From NCBI GenBank assembly GCA_021201665.1, contig JAJQEO010000121.1:1-64000 (forward strand): a stretch of 64,000 nt of DNA, read 5' to 3'. Source of the DNA: Lachnospiraceae bacterium. GTDB lineage: Bacteria; Bacillota; Clostridia; Lachnospirales; Lachnospiraceae. The notes under the pieces were generated by a model. That model was not told the DNA's origin. It worked only from the letters and a program-made list of their open reading frames with translations, and did no database searches. The position numbers and the translations under genes are program-made. Shown piece after piece: positions 41,861 to 50,760 of this stretch (position 1 is its first letter; every line of letters starts with the position of its first letter).

Positions 41861-42493
41861 ATGGGATTTTCAACCGTACCTTGCAATGAATTTGTAGAAG
41901 TGCTTGCATCCAAAGCGCCGGTACCGGGCGGCGGCGGCGCGTCCGCGCTTGTCGGAGCAGTCGGCACCGCTCTTGGCAACATGGTCGGCAGCCTGACCGT
42001 AGGGAAGAAAAAATATGCCGACGTCGAGGATGAGATGTGGGAGCTGAAGAAAAAATGTGACAAGCTTCAGGCGGAGCTTCTTACACTCGTGGAAAAAGAC
42101 GCTGAAGTGTTTGAGCCGCTCTCAAAAGCCTATGGCATGCCGCGTGCGACCGAAGAGGAGAAAGCAGAGAAGGCGCGCGTCATGGAAATCGTATTAAAAG
42201 ACGCGTGCTCGGTTCCGATGGAGATCATGGAAAAATGCTGCGAGGCAATCGAGCTGATTAAAGAGTTCGCCGCGAAAGGATCCGCCCTGGCCATCAGCGA
42301 TGCGGGCGTGGGCGCAGTGTTTTGCAAGGCGGCTCTGCAGGGCGCGAGCCTGAACGTTTACATCAACACAAAATCCATGAAAAACCGGGAGTACGCGGAA
42401 GAGCTGAACGCTAAGGCAGACGCGATGCTCGCGAAATACCCGGCGATGGCGGATGAGATTTATGAGAGCGTACTGGCGAGACTGAAGGGCTGA
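41861..42493 (+). CDS. fchA: Methenyl-THF cyclohydrolase / formimino-THF cyclodeaminase family
   Basis: 210 aa, mostly helical. N-terminal VPCNEFVEVLASKAPVPGGGGASALVGAVGTALGNMVGSLTVGKKKYADVE is the cyclodeaminase family signature. In acetogens FchA hydrates methenyl-THF to formyl-THF, or runs in reverse in the methyl branch. AAAGGAGGAAAAA precedes the start. Followed by folD, 232 bp downstream. Confidence 0.93.
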   Translation: MGFSTVPCNEFVEVLASKAPVPGGGGASALVGAVGTALGNMVGSLTVGKKKYADVEDEMWELKKKCDKLQAELLTLVEKDAEVFEPLSKAYGMPRATEEEKAEKARVMEIVLKDACSVPMEIMEKCCEAIELIKEFAAKGSALAISDAGVGAVFCKAALQGASLNVYINTKSMKNREYAEELNAKADAMLAKYPAMADEIYESVLARLKG

Positions 42494-42725
42494 TTCGTAA
42501 AACAGAGGCAAATGTGTATTCGAAAGGCTGTAGCAAACAGCTGTAAAGGAATAGACAGGCACTAATAAAAAGCTGTAAAAAGGCCGAAATAAATATAGAA
42601 ACTGAAAATAGAACGGTGTCTAAAAAGCGGGATTTATGTGGTGTAAACTATAACGATGGTACAACACTGCAGAAGAATTTCGCCAAACGGCAAAAGAGAT
42701 AAATTAATTTTACGGAGGTATCATC

Positions 42726-43580
42726 ATGGCAAAACAGCTTCTGGGCAAAGAAGTCACGGCGGCACTGAATGAGCGTATCAAGGCAAAGGTGGCCGTACTG
42801 ATGGAAAAGGGAATCAAACCGACACTTGGAATCATCCGCGTGGGAGAGAATGAGAGCGATCTTTCCTACGAAAGAGGCGCAACAAAGCGCTGCGAAACAC
42901 TCGGTGTAGCCTGCGAGAAAATCCTGCTTCCGGCGGACGTCTCACAGGATGAGTTCCTGAGGGTAATTGACGAAGTCAATAAAAATGACGCGATTCACGG
43001 CGTTCTTCTGTTCCGCCCGCTGCCGAAGCATCTGGATCAGAGCGTGATCGAGAACGCGCTTGACCCAGCGAAGGACGTGGACTGCATGACAGATGGATCC
43101 ATGTCGGGCGTGTTCACCGGCAAGGCGATCGGCTATCCGCCGTGTACGCCGCAGGCCTGCATGGAAATTCTGGATCATTATGGCATTGACTGCACCGGCA
43201 AGAAGGCAGTCGTCATCGGCAGAAGCCTGGTCGTAGGCAAGCCTGCAGCTATGATGCTGATTAAGAAAAATGCGACCGTCACCATCTGCCACACCAGAAC
43301 GGTCGATATGCCGTCGGTAGCCCGGGAAGCAGATATTATCGTTGTGGCCGCAGGACGCGCGGGCGTGGTCGGCGCGGAATATGTGAAGCCAGGTCAGGTC
43401 ATCATTGATGTCGGCATCAATGTCAACGCAGAGGGCAAGCTTTGCGGAGATGTGGATTACGCGGCGGTAGAGCCGATCGTAGACGCGATCACTCCGGTGC
43501 CGGGCGGTGTCGGCAGCGTGACGACCTCTGTTCTGGTGAGCCATGTCGTGGAAGCGGCTGCTAAAAAAGCAGGAATCTGA
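42726..43580 (+). CDS. folD: Methylene-THF dehydrogenase / methenyl-THF cyclohydrolase FolD
   Basis: 284 aa, bifunctional C1-THF enzyme. YERGATKRCETLGV occupies the place of the usual Y-x3-K catalytic segment (K in the second position after GAT). It also has HGVLLFRPLPKHLDQSVI (family QLPLP region changed to RPLPK), PCTPQACMEILDHYGID, VVIGRSLVVGKPAAMMLI and GGVGSVTTSVLVSHVVEAA. Cofactor choice (NAD or NADP) cannot be told. ACGGAGGTATCATC precedes ATG. Confidence 0.93.
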   Translation: MAKQLLGKEVTAALNERIKAKVAVLMEKGIKPTLGIIRVGENESDLSYERGATKRCETLGVACEKILLPADVSQDEFLRVIDEVNKNDAIHGVLLFRPLPKHLDQSVIENALDPAKDVDCMTDGSMSGVFTGKAIGYPPCTPQACMEILDHYGIDCTGKKAVVIGRSLVVGKPAAMMLIKKNATVTICHTRTVDMPSVAREADIIVVAAGRAGVVGAEYVKPGQVIIDVGINVNAEGKLCGDVDYAAVEPIVDAITPVPGGVGSVTTSVLVSHVVEAAAKKAGI

Positions 43581-43623
43581 AGATTACAGACAACAGACCG
43601 GAAAGCGGATATCAAAAAAACGG

Positions 43624-43652
43624 TTGACGCATTCAGGCGATTATGCTATAGT
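43624..43652 (+). promoter_or_regulatory. Predicted promoter of the cobalamin riboswitch transcript
   Basis: TTGACG, 17-bp spacer, TATAGT, about 44 bp after folD. The expected start (about 43659) lies just before the aptamer. Confidence 0.75.
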
Positions 43653-43669
43653 CTTAGCGTGTAATTCAA

Positions 43670-43850
43670 AATTGCCACGTCAAGTGCAGCCCTATAGGGC
43701 TGAAGAGGGAATCAGGTGAGAGGCCTGAGCGATCCGGTCACTGTATACAGGGAGTGAGATCTCGTTTATTCCATTGCGTACCCGAACTGACAGCGCGAGA
43801 AGGAGAGATCGAGCACAGATCTGTGAGCCAGGAAACCTGCTTGGTGTGAG
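43670..43850 (+). ncRNA. Cobalamin (B12) riboswitch aptamer
   Basis: Conserved elements in order: AGAGGGAATCAGGTGAGAGG (class core), CGATCCGGTCACTGTATAC, and the B12 box GAGCCAGGAAACCTGC (43824-43840). The gap up to spoIVA contains no cobalamin-related gene. The transcript is probably ended by the hairpin at 44081-44133. Confidence 0.88.
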
Positions 43851-44133
43851 AGAAGAGCTTCCGAGTAAAGCTGAACACTCCGCACAGCCGAACATTTTAC
43901 AATTGGCTGTTGTCGCCTGTGATGGGGAAACGGGCACATGAAAATATAAAGGAATGTTGTCTCGAGGCAATGGGCAATACACAAATACCTCCTTGTGTCA
44001 GAGGGATTTCCGATACTCCGCAACCATCGGGATCCTTTTGAGACACGTACAGATGACGTTCCGCAAGCTGATCTGTACGCAAGGCACAATCTCAGGAAGC
44101 AGTCCGCAATGCTTCCGGGATTGTGCCTTTCTT
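43851..44133 (+). ncRNA. Hairpin-rich RNA downstream of the B12 riboswitch, ending in a terminator
   Basis: Successive hairpins: CAGCC/GGCTG (43885-43909), ACACAA-ATACCTCC-TTGTGT (43979-43998), CCGAT/ATCGG (44010-44030), GTACAGAT/ATCTGTAC (44047-44078) and the terminator AAGGCACAATC/GATTGTGCCTT (44081-44129) followed by TCTT. The last three carry TCCGCAA in the loop at 44017, 44060 and 44103, exactly 43 nt apart. The small ORFs across it have no convincing start signals. Confidence 0.7.
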
Positions 44134-44196
44134 ATGCATACGGCCGCGTTAGGATTATGTCGCTAAAGTGACTGAGACCGGTGCAAATGAAAATTT

Positions 44197-44226
44197 ATAA
44201 TATTTTCCAACCCTCCCGCATATATT
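44197..44226 (+). promoter_or_regulatory. Predicted sigma-E-type sporulation promoter of spoIVA
   Basis: ATAATATT, a 14-bp spacer and CATATATT, close to the Bacillus sigma-E pattern (ATATT-N14-CATA). spoIVA is a sigma-E gene in Bacillus subtilis. Confidence 0.6.
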
Positions 44227-44274
44227 GAAGCAGTGACACCCACGATGTGGGCAGTATATGCAGGGGGTCTTTTT

Positions 44275-45750
44275 ATGGAAAAATTCGATTTATACACAGA
44301 CATCCGCACGCGGACGAACGGTGAGATCTACATAGGAGTTGTAGGCCCTGTGCGGACTGGAAAGTCAACCTTCGTGAGGAAGTTCATGGAGCAGATGGTT
44401 TTGCCTTCCATTGATGAGGCAGAAGGGAAACCGCTCAGAGATGAATTGCCTGCAAGTGCATCAGGCAAAACCGTTACCACAGTAGAACCTAAATTTGTTC
44501 CGAAAAAAGCATTTCCGGTTGAGATCGGAGATGGGTCCGCGATGAAAATCCGGCTGGTGGACTGTGTGGGCTTCCTCGTACCGGGAGCGGAAGGCGCCTC
44601 AGAGGGTGGCAAGGACCGGATGGTAAAAACTCCATGGGATCCCAACCCGGTCCCTTTTGAAGAAGCTGCCCGGATTGGTACAAAAAAAGTCATCACAGAC
44701 CATGCTACAGTCGGTCTTGTAGTCACAACGGATGGAAGCTTCGGGGATTTGCCCAGAGAGAGCTTTTACGAGGCAGAAAAAGAGACGATTGAACTATTGA
44801 GAAAGATGGGAAAACCGTTTCTTGTGATTGTAAATTCGTCCAGACCATATTCCAGGGAAGCTGAAGCTGTTTCTAAACAGATTGCCCAGAGTCATGGCGT
44901 ACACACAATGATTCTGGACTGTGAACAGATGGGCGCGGCAGAGCTTCGCATGGTTCTGGAACAGTTCCTTCTGGAGTTCCCGCTTACACGAGTATTTTTC
45001 CAAATCCCCAAATGGGTGGAAACGCTGGATGAGGGGCACTGGCTGAAGCAGTCCCTTTTGGAGTCTGTAAAAAAGGCAACGAAATCACTTCGCACCATGC
45101 GCGATATTACAGAAATGGAGAGTGTATTTCCCATTGAAAGCAAATACATTACGCAGGCTCGTGTAGACCAGGTAAATCTAAATGATGGTAGTACGCAGGT
45201 GCTGCTATCCCTTCCTGGTTCTCTATATTATGAGATTCTCAGTGAAATGACGGGCGCAGATATCAGCAGCGAATACCAGCTGATTTCCCTGATCAGAGAG
45301 ATGTCTATGAAAAAAAGGGAATATGATACCGTTGCGCAGGCCCTTGCTTCTGTACGTGCTACCGGTTACGGAACAATTGCGCCCGCCAGAGATGAGATTA
45401 CGATGAGAGAACCCGTGATTATCCGGCAGGGCAATCGCTATGGTGTTAAAATTGCGGCTGAAGCACCATCGATTCATCTGATTCGTGCGGATGTGACTGC
45501 TGAGGTGTCTCCAATCGTAGGAAGCGAGGATCAGGCAAAGGATCTGGTTGCCTATATAGGAGATGGTGAAAACAAGGGCGAGGAAATGTGGAACACGCTG
45601 ATTTTCGGAAAATCCATTGACCAGCTTGTCGAAGAAGGAATTCATGCAAAATTGTCTTCCGTGAATGAGGATTGCCGGAAAAAGCTTCAGAATGCCATGC
45701 TAAGAATTGTAAACGATTCACTAGGGAATTTAATATTTATAATTATTTAA
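44275..45750 (+). CDS. spoIVA: Stage IV sporulation protein A, spore-coat morphogenetic ATPase
   Basis: 491 aa. SpoIVA polymerises on the forespore surface and anchors the coat. N-terminal MEKFDLYTDIRTRTNGEIYIGVVGPVRTGKSTFVRKFM contains the Walker A (GPVRTGKST). LVDCVGFLVPGAEG follows, and the C-terminus is short and hydrophobic (NLIFIII), as in the family. ATG 44275 has a GGGGG site upstream; the ORF-track start 44233 is not supported. Indicates a spore-former. Confidence 0.96.
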   Translation: MEKFDLYTDIRTRTNGEIYIGVVGPVRTGKSTFVRKFMEQMVLPSIDEAEGKPLRDELPASASGKTVTTVEPKFVPKKAFPVEIGDGSAMKIRLVDCVGFLVPGAEGASEGGKDRMVKTPWDPNPVPFEEAARIGTKKVITDHATVGLVVTTDGSFGDLPRESFYEAEKETIELLRKMGKPFLVIVNSSRPYSREAEAVSKQIAQSHGVHTMILDCEQMGAAELRMVLEQFLLEFPLTRVFFQIPKWVETLDEGHWLKQSLLESVKKATKSLRTMRDITEMESVFPIESKYITQARVDQVNLNDGSTQVLLSLPGSLYYEILSEMTGADISSEYQLISLIREMSMKKREYDTVAQALASVRATGYGTIAPARDEITMREPVIIRQGNRYGVKIAAEAPSIHLIRADVTAEVSPIVGSEDQAKDLVAYIGDGENKGEEMWNTLIFGKSIDQLVEEGIHAKLSSVNEDCRKKLQNAMLRIVNDSLGNLIFIII

Positions 45751-45758
45751 ATTAATGA

Positions 45759-45787
45759 TTGACATTTTAAATAAAGTAGCATATAAT
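45759..45787 (+). promoter_or_regulatory. Perfect-consensus sigma-A promoter of the SleB-type hydrolase gene
   Basis: TTGACA, 17-bp spacer, TATAAT, about 130 bp before the ATG. No terminator was seen between spoIVA and this promoter. Confidence 0.85.
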
Positions 45788-45919
45788 GTGAATAAAATAT
45801 TACAAATTATTAAACAAGACTTCAAAAACTTTTGACCAGAAGGCCTTCAACAAGACTTTCTGTTGTTAACTGAAAAACCGCAGACCAACGGATTTGCGGA
45901 TATTCGCGAGGAAGTGTAC

Positions 45920-47164
45920 ATGGCAATTCAAAGCACGTGCTGGAAAAAGCTGATTGCAGCGGCATTCTTTTTTATCCTGATGTTTTTATGCATTCACGTG
46001 AAGGCAGATGCGGCCTGGGAGCAGAATACCGACGGGAGCTATTCCTGGTACAGCAGCAGTGGTGTGCTTGCCCGGAGCAAGTGGATTAGCAGTAAATATT
46101 ATGTGGACGCTGACGGCATCCGTGTGACCGGTTTGCAGAAGATTGATGGAAAATACTATTATTTTAATAAAACAACCGGAGAATTAGTCACCGGTACCTG
46201 GATCAGGTCCGGTTCGAACTATTATTATGCCCGGAAAAGCAGCGGCGCGCTCTACACCAGCTGCCGGAAAAAAATCGGCGGATATTACTATTATTTTAAC
46301 GCGAAAGGGGTTCGCACCACAGGAAAGAAAACGATAAGTGGAAAAACCTACTATTTTTCCAAATCTACCGGGAAGATGGTGACGGAAAAATGGGTCAGCA
46401 TCAGTAAAAAATACTATTACTTCGGCAGCGACGGGGCGATGGTAAAGAGTTCATGGGTCGGCAGATATTATGTGAACTCAAAAGGTGTCCGCCTGACCAG
46501 TCAGTGGAAGGGCAGCAGGTACCTGGGCAGTGATGGCAAATGTGTATCTGGTCTTCAGGAAATTGATGGTGAATACTATTATTTCAATACAAAAACCTAT
46601 AAAAAGGTCACGAATAAAACCGTAACTGTCGGTCAGTATACATATGTCTTTGACAGCACGGGGGTCGGTACGCTTACCCAGATAAATGGGATAGATGTTG
46701 CTGCTGTCTCTGTAGAAGACACTTACTATACGGATGAGGTTGTGGATGATGAGACTCTTCTTGCGGCAATCATATACTGTGAGGCAGGAAATCAGTCCTA
46801 CACCGGACAGTTGGCTGTCGGCCTCGTGGTTCTCAACCGGGTAAACAGTGATTTGTTTGCGGCTTCTACCTTGCGGGAAGTGATTTATTCGACCAGTCAA
46901 TTTGCATCCGCCCGGAACGGAAGCCTGACGAAAGCACTCGCCGGTACGACAACCGTGACCTCCAGCTGCCAAAAAGCAGCAAAAAAGCTCCTGACTCTGA
47001 ATGAAAAGTATAAGACCGGGAAAACACCGACCTTGACTGTGAATGGAAAAACAGTGAAATTTACTTACCTGTTTTTTATGACACCCGCCGCATATAAAAA
47101 GCTGGGGCTGACCGCTTCGTATCTGACAATAGGCGACCACGTATTCTTTAAAACATGGAAATAG
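45920..47164 (+). CDS. Secreted cell-wall hydrolase: glucan/choline-binding-type repeats plus SleB domain
   Basis: 414 aa. Signal peptide MAIQSTCWKKLIAAAFFFILMFLCIHVKADA. Residues about 32-265 are 20-residue cell-wall-binding repeats (YYFNKTTGELVTGTW, YYYFNAKGVRTTGKK and others). The C-terminal part (DDETLLAAIIYCEAGNQSYTGQLAVGLVVLNRVNS, residues about 285-414) is a SleB-type hydrolase_2 domain, a lytic transglycosylase fold used in spore-cortex or wall turnover. Constitutive-type promoter and repeats argue for a vegetative wall role. ATG 45920 chosen for its ribosome-binding site and signal peptide. Confidence 0.9.
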   Translation: MAIQSTCWKKLIAAAFFFILMFLCIHVKADAAWEQNTDGSYSWYSSSGVLARSKWISSKYYVDADGIRVTGLQKIDGKYYYFNKTTGELVTGTWIRSGSNYYYARKSSGALYTSCRKKIGGYYYYFNAKGVRTTGKKTISGKTYYFSKSTGKMVTEKWVSISKKYYYFGSDGAMVKSSWVGRYYVNSKGVRLTSQWKGSRYLGSDGKCVSGLQEIDGEYYYFNTKTYKKVTNKTVTVGQYTYVFDSTGVGTLTQINGIDVAAVSVEDTYYTDEVVDDETLLAAIIYCEAGNQSYTGQLAVGLVVLNRVNSDLFAASTLREVIYSTSQFASARNGSLTKALAGTTTVTSSCQKAAKKLLTLNEKYKTGKTPTLTVNGKTVKFTYLFFMTPAAYKKLGLTASYLTIGDHVFFKTWK

Positions 47165-47325
47165 GATTTCCTCAGCAGAAGGAAATGTAGTATAAGTAAC
47201 AGTATTAAGAAAAGGAAACGGAAGGCTTCGTTACATGTCACATCCGCGCCACGCATCTGCTGCGGGACGCAGAGAGCACAGTAACGCAGGTTCCCGGACA
47301 AATAAGGATGAAATCGAACATACGA

Positions 47326-47354
47326 TTGATTTTGTCCTTTTTTTATGCTATAGT
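47326..47354 (+). promoter_or_regulatory. Predicted sigma-A promoter of the NusG-II / Gx gene pair
   Basis: TTGATT, 17-bp spacer, TATAGT. Confidence 0.65.
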
Positions 47355-47430
47355 AAGCATTGTTGGCCGTTCGCCGTAGATTTTTTTGAACGTCCGTTGG
47401 CAGAGCATTGTCCGATTATGGGAGATTCAG

Positions 47431-47793
47431 ATGAAAAAAGCGGATATTAAATTGATTTTGGCAGTATGCATCCTGTGCGCCGTTTTTTTTATATACCGGA
47501 GTTTTACGCAGGATACCGGTAAAAGGATAGTCGTGGAAGTCGACGGGACGACCTGGGGAACCTATTCTCTCTCGCGAAACCAGACGATCGAGATTAATGA
47601 CACGAATGTACTGATCATAAAAGACGGTGAGGCATATATGTCGGAAGCAAGCTGTCCGGACGGTCTGTGCATCAGCCAGGGGCACATATCCAACACAGGC
47701 GAGATGATCGTCTGTCTGCCGAACCGTGTAGTGGTCTATGTGGCGGATGACGAAGAAGAGGATGATGATGGTCTGGACGCAGTAACAGGATAA
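47431..47793 (+). CDS. NusG domain II-containing protein, membrane-anchored
   Basis: 120 aa. One N-terminal membrane helix (LILAVCILCAVFFIYRSF), then an extracytoplasmic domain VVEVDGTTWGTYSLSRNQTIEI...EASCPDGLCISQGHIS matching the NusG_II (KOW-like) family, and an acidic tail. The role is unknown. It is regularly paired with Gx transporter-like genes, as here. ATG 47431 is chosen to place the membrane helix near the N-terminus. Confidence 0.82.
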   Translation: MKKADIKLILAVCILCAVFFIYRSFTQDTGKRIVVEVDGTTWGTYSLSRNQTIEINDTNVLIIKDGEAYMSEASCPDGLCISQGHISNTGEMIVCLPNRVVVYVADDEEEDDDGLDAVTG

Positions 47794-47852
47794 AAAGAAT
47801 CCTTGTGACTTGTGTTCTTGTACGCGGCAGTCTTTATTTTTGAGGCTTATTT

Positions 47853-48347
47853 ATGAAATACAAAACAGCTTATCTGGGAATGTTCACTGCACTTGCAATG
47901 ATACTTAGCTATGTGGAGTCTCTTTTCCCATCTTTTTACGGAATACCGGGCGTAAAGCTCGGACTGGCGAACAGCATGTCGCTTGTGATCCTTATACTGA
48001 TCGGAGTCCCGGGAGCCTTTTGTGTTTCCCTGCTCCGCGTGATTTTGTCAGGATTCCTTTTTGGAAGCCTTTTTTCCATTGCTTATAGTATGGCTGGCGC
48101 CCTGCTCAGCCTGACTGTGATGGCGATCGCAAAAAAAAGCGGATTATTTTCCGTAGTCGGCATCAGCATACTGGGCGGTATCTCGCATAATATCGGGCAG
48201 CTCCTTATCGCAATCTTACTGGTGGAAAATCTGAAGCTGTTTTATTATTTCCCCATACTGCTTTTGTCTGGTCTGGTGACGGGGCTGATTGTCGGTATCA
48301 TTTCCGTAGAGATATTGAAACGTCTGCCCGGGAATCTCTTAAAATAA
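47853..48347 (+). CDS. Gx transporter family protein (heptaprenyl diphosphate synthase component I-like)
   Basis: 164 aa with five or six membrane helices, resembling ECF S-components: GIPGVKLGLANSMSLVILILIGVPGAFCVSLLRVILSGFLFGS is the family core. Proposed to be a transporter component; the older label as heptaprenyl diphosphate synthase component I is not well supported. Ligand unknown. Paired with the NusG-II gene. Confidence 0.85.
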   Translation: MKYKTAYLGMFTALAMILSYVESLFPSFYGIPGVKLGLANSMSLVILILIGVPGAFCVSLLRVILSGFLFGSLFSIAYSMAGALLSLTVMAIAKKSGLFSVVGISILGGISHNIGQLLIAILLVENLKLFYYFPILLLSGLVTGLIVGIISVEILKRLPGNLLK

Positions 48348-48463
48348 ACAGAGAACGTTATCTGAAAAAATGAATTGCAGCTGAAACGATATGCTAATGA
48401 AAGATTTGCTTTTGACATGGATCGACTGTGGACGAGCAACGGCTTGCAGGAGGATAAGAGAAA

Positions 48464-49072
48464 ATGATTGCTTATTTAAAAGGAACAGTAGATGCTGTAT
48501 CGGAAACGGTTCTGATTCTGGATGTGAATCAGGTGGGGTACCGGGTTTTTATTTCTTCTCGCGACGCGCAGGAAATGCCTGCTCGAGGGCAGGAGGCAAA
48601 GGTTTTTATATGGATGAGTGTCAGCCAGGACGCGATTCGTCTTTATGGCTTTTTAAAAGAGGAGGATCTGGATTTATTTAAGCTGTTGATCAATGTGAGC
48701 GGTGTCGGTCCTAAGGCGGCTCTGGGAATCCTGTCTGCGCTGACAGCGGACGATCTGCGTTTTGCTGTTCTCTCGGACGACGCAAAGACGATTACGCGGG
48801 CTCCAGGTATCGGCGCTAAAAGCGCAAAAAAAATTATTCTTGAATTAAAGGACAAGCTGAGCCTGGAAGACGCTTTTGAGCATAAGCTTGCCTCCACAGA
48901 GTCGGCTTCAGCCGGGGCGGCCGGTCATACGAACGCGGAGGATGAGGCCGTGCAGGCACTTGCGGCACTCGGATATTCTGCCAGCGAAGCACTGCGCGCA
49001 GTCAGAAAATGTACCATTACAGAAGACATGGATACCGAAACGATTTTAAAGCTGGCGTTGAAGCAGATTTGA
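48464..49072 (+). CDS. ruvA: Holliday junction branch migration protein RuvA
   Basis: 202 aa. N-terminal OB domain (MIAYLKGTVDAVSETVLILDVNQVGYRVFIS), helix-hairpin-helix pair (LLINVSGVGPKAALGILSAL; ITRAPGIGAKSAKKIILELKDKL), flexible linker, and domain III (EAVQALAALGYSASEALRAVRKC) that contacts RuvB. ruvB follows after 98 bp. Confidence 0.96.
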   Translation: MIAYLKGTVDAVSETVLILDVNQVGYRVFISSRDAQEMPARGQEAKVFIWMSVSQDAIRLYGFLKEEDLDLFKLLINVSGVGPKAALGILSALTADDLRFAVLSDDAKTITRAPGIGAKSAKKIILELKDKLSLEDAFEHKLASTESASAGAAGHTNAEDEAVQALAALGYSASEALRAVRKCTITEDMDTETILKLALKQI

Positions 49073-49170
49073 GGTGTATCGGTAAATATCAGCTGCACAT
49101 GAACGTGAGAGCATCCAGGAAGTGACGCGGGGCTTCATGATTCGCCACAGGAACTGGCAGGGAGGAATGC

Positions 49171-50166
49171 ATGGCAAAACGAGTGATCGCTACTGACGCG
49201 ACAGAAGAAGACATCCGGCTGGATGCCGGTCTGCGTCCGCGTCTTTTACAGGACTATATTGGGCAGGAAAAAGTCAAAAGTACATTAAAAATATACATAG
49301 AGGCTGCAAAAGCCAGAGGGGACGCTCTGGATCATGTTCTCTTTTATGGTCCTCCCGGCCTTGGCAAGACAACGCTGGCCTGCATTATCGCGAATGAAAT
49401 GGATGTAAATATCAAAATCACCTCCGGACCCGCGATCGAGAAACCGGGAGAAATGGCCGCTATTCTGAATAATCTCCAGGAGGGGGATGTGCTTTTTGTC
49501 GACGAAATCCACCGCCTGAATCGCCAGGTTGAGGAGGTTCTTTATCCGGCAATGGAGGATTTCGCCATCGATATTGTAATTGGAAAGGGCTCGGCCGCGC
49601 GTTCTGTGCGGCTGGATCTGCCGCATTATACATTGATCGGGGCTACGACCAGAGCCGGAATGCTCAGCGCACCGCTCAGGGATCGCTTCGGAGTTGTAAA
49701 TCATCTGGACTATTATTCAGAAAAAGAATTGCAGACGATTGTTCAGCGTTCGGCAGCCGTACTGCAGGTAGAAATTGACAATCGCGGCGCTCTGGAAATC
49801 GCGCGCCGTTCCAGGGGAACCCCAAGGCTCTCCAACCGCATGCTCAAGCGAGTCAGAGATTATGCGCAGGTGCGCTACGACGGAAGGATCACCGCCGCCA
49901 TTGCCTCAGAAGCACTGGATCTTCTTGAGGTGGACCGTTTCGGCCTGGACTCAGTAGACCGTTCCATCCTGACCCTCATGATTGAAAAATTTGACGGAGG
50001 TCCGGTAGGTCTTGATACACTTGCGGCAGCGATCGGGGAAGATCCGGGAACGATTGAGGATGTCTATGAGCCATATCTGATCAAAAACGGCTTTATTAAC
50101 CGCACACCAAAGGGGCGGGTAGTAACATCTCTCGCCAGAGAGCATATTTTACCGGCAGGGAAATAA
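49171..50166 (+). CDS. ruvB: Holliday junction DNA helicase RuvB
   Basis: 331-aa AAA+ ATPase. [16 protein letters not shown], Walker [16 protein letters not shown] (about 63), Walker [12 protein letters not shown], sensor [18 protein letters not shown], and winged-helix C-terminus [25 protein letters not shown]. Full length. GGGAGGAATGC precedes the start. Confidence 0.97.
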   Translation: MAKRVIATDATEEDIRLDAGLRPRLLQDYIGQEKVKSTLKIYIEAAKARGDALDHVLFYGPPGLGKTTLACIIANEMDVNIKITSGPAIEKPGEMAAILNNLQEGDVLFVDEIHRLNRQVEEVLYPAMEDFAIDIVIGKGSAARSVRLDLPHYTLIGATTRAGMLSAPLRDRFGVVNHLDYYSEKELQTIVQRSAAVLQVEIDNRGALEIARRSRGTPRLSNRMLKRVRDYAQVRYDGRITAAIASEALDLLEVDRFGLDSVDRSILTLMIEKFDGGPVGLDTLAAAIGEDPGTIEDVYEPYLIKNGFINRTPKGRVVTSLAREHILPAGK

Positions 50167-50199
50167 AAGAAACTGACCGTGAGGAAATAAAAGAAACGG

Positions 50200-50228
50200 T
50201 TGTAATTTCATGAATCTGCGTTTATAAT
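50200..50228 (+). promoter_or_regulatory. Predicted sigma-A promoter of zapA-U32-ftsW-pbp
   Basis: TTGTAA, 17-bp spacer, TATAAT, about 105 bp before zapA. Confidence 0.75.
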
Positions 50229-50331
50229 GATTCGCACAGGGATTTTCAGACATTCGCGTAACTATTCGGAACAGGTTTTCATACTCGCCGCAGGGGCCTT
50301 ATGAAAGCCTGATGCATTTGGGGAGAATTAT

Positions 50332-50736
50332 ATGTCAGCCAAAAACAGTACCCAGGTGATTATAGCCGGGAAAATATACACATTGAGCGGATATGAAAGC
50401 GAAGAATATCTGCAGCGTGTCGCTGCCTATCTGAACGGCAAAATTTCAGAGCTTCGGAATCTGGACGGATATCAGAGGCTTTCCCCGGATATGAAATCGA
50501 TCCTTCTGAACCTGAATACTGCCGACGATTACTTTAAAATGAAAAATAAAGTGGACGAGCTTGAGCAGATCCTTTCTGAAAGAGACCGGGATATCTATGA
50601 GCTTCGCCATGAGATCATCACTTCTCAGATTCGACTGGAAAACACGCAGAAACAGATACAGACGCTTGAGGACCGCAATGCAGAGCTTCAAAAGGAGGTC
50701 ATACAGCTGGAGACTCAGCTGAAGACCGGTCATTGA
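50332..50736 (+). CDS. zapA: Cell division protein ZapA
   Basis: 134 aa. N-terminal ZapA domain (TQVIIAGKIYTLSGYESEEYLQRVAAYLNGKISEL) and a long C-terminal coiled coil (ELEQILSERDRDIYELRHEIITSQIRLENTQKQIQTLEDR). ZapA cross-links FtsZ filaments. It is longer than the classical ~85-110 aa form because of the coil. Heads a wall/division operon. Confidence 0.9.
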   Translation: MSAKNSTQVIIAGKIYTLSGYESEEYLQRVAAYLNGKISELRNLDGYQRLSPDMKSILLNLNTADDYFKMKNKVDELEQILSERDRDIYELRHEIITSQIRLENTQKQIQTLEDRNAELQKEVIQLETQLKTGH

Positions 50737-50760
50737 GCGGCCATTCAAGGGGGAGACACT

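Noticed and set aside
43954-44166. 70-aa ORF downstream of the B12 riboswitch
   Set aside because: It runs through the three hairpins and the terminator, and its composition is not protein-like.
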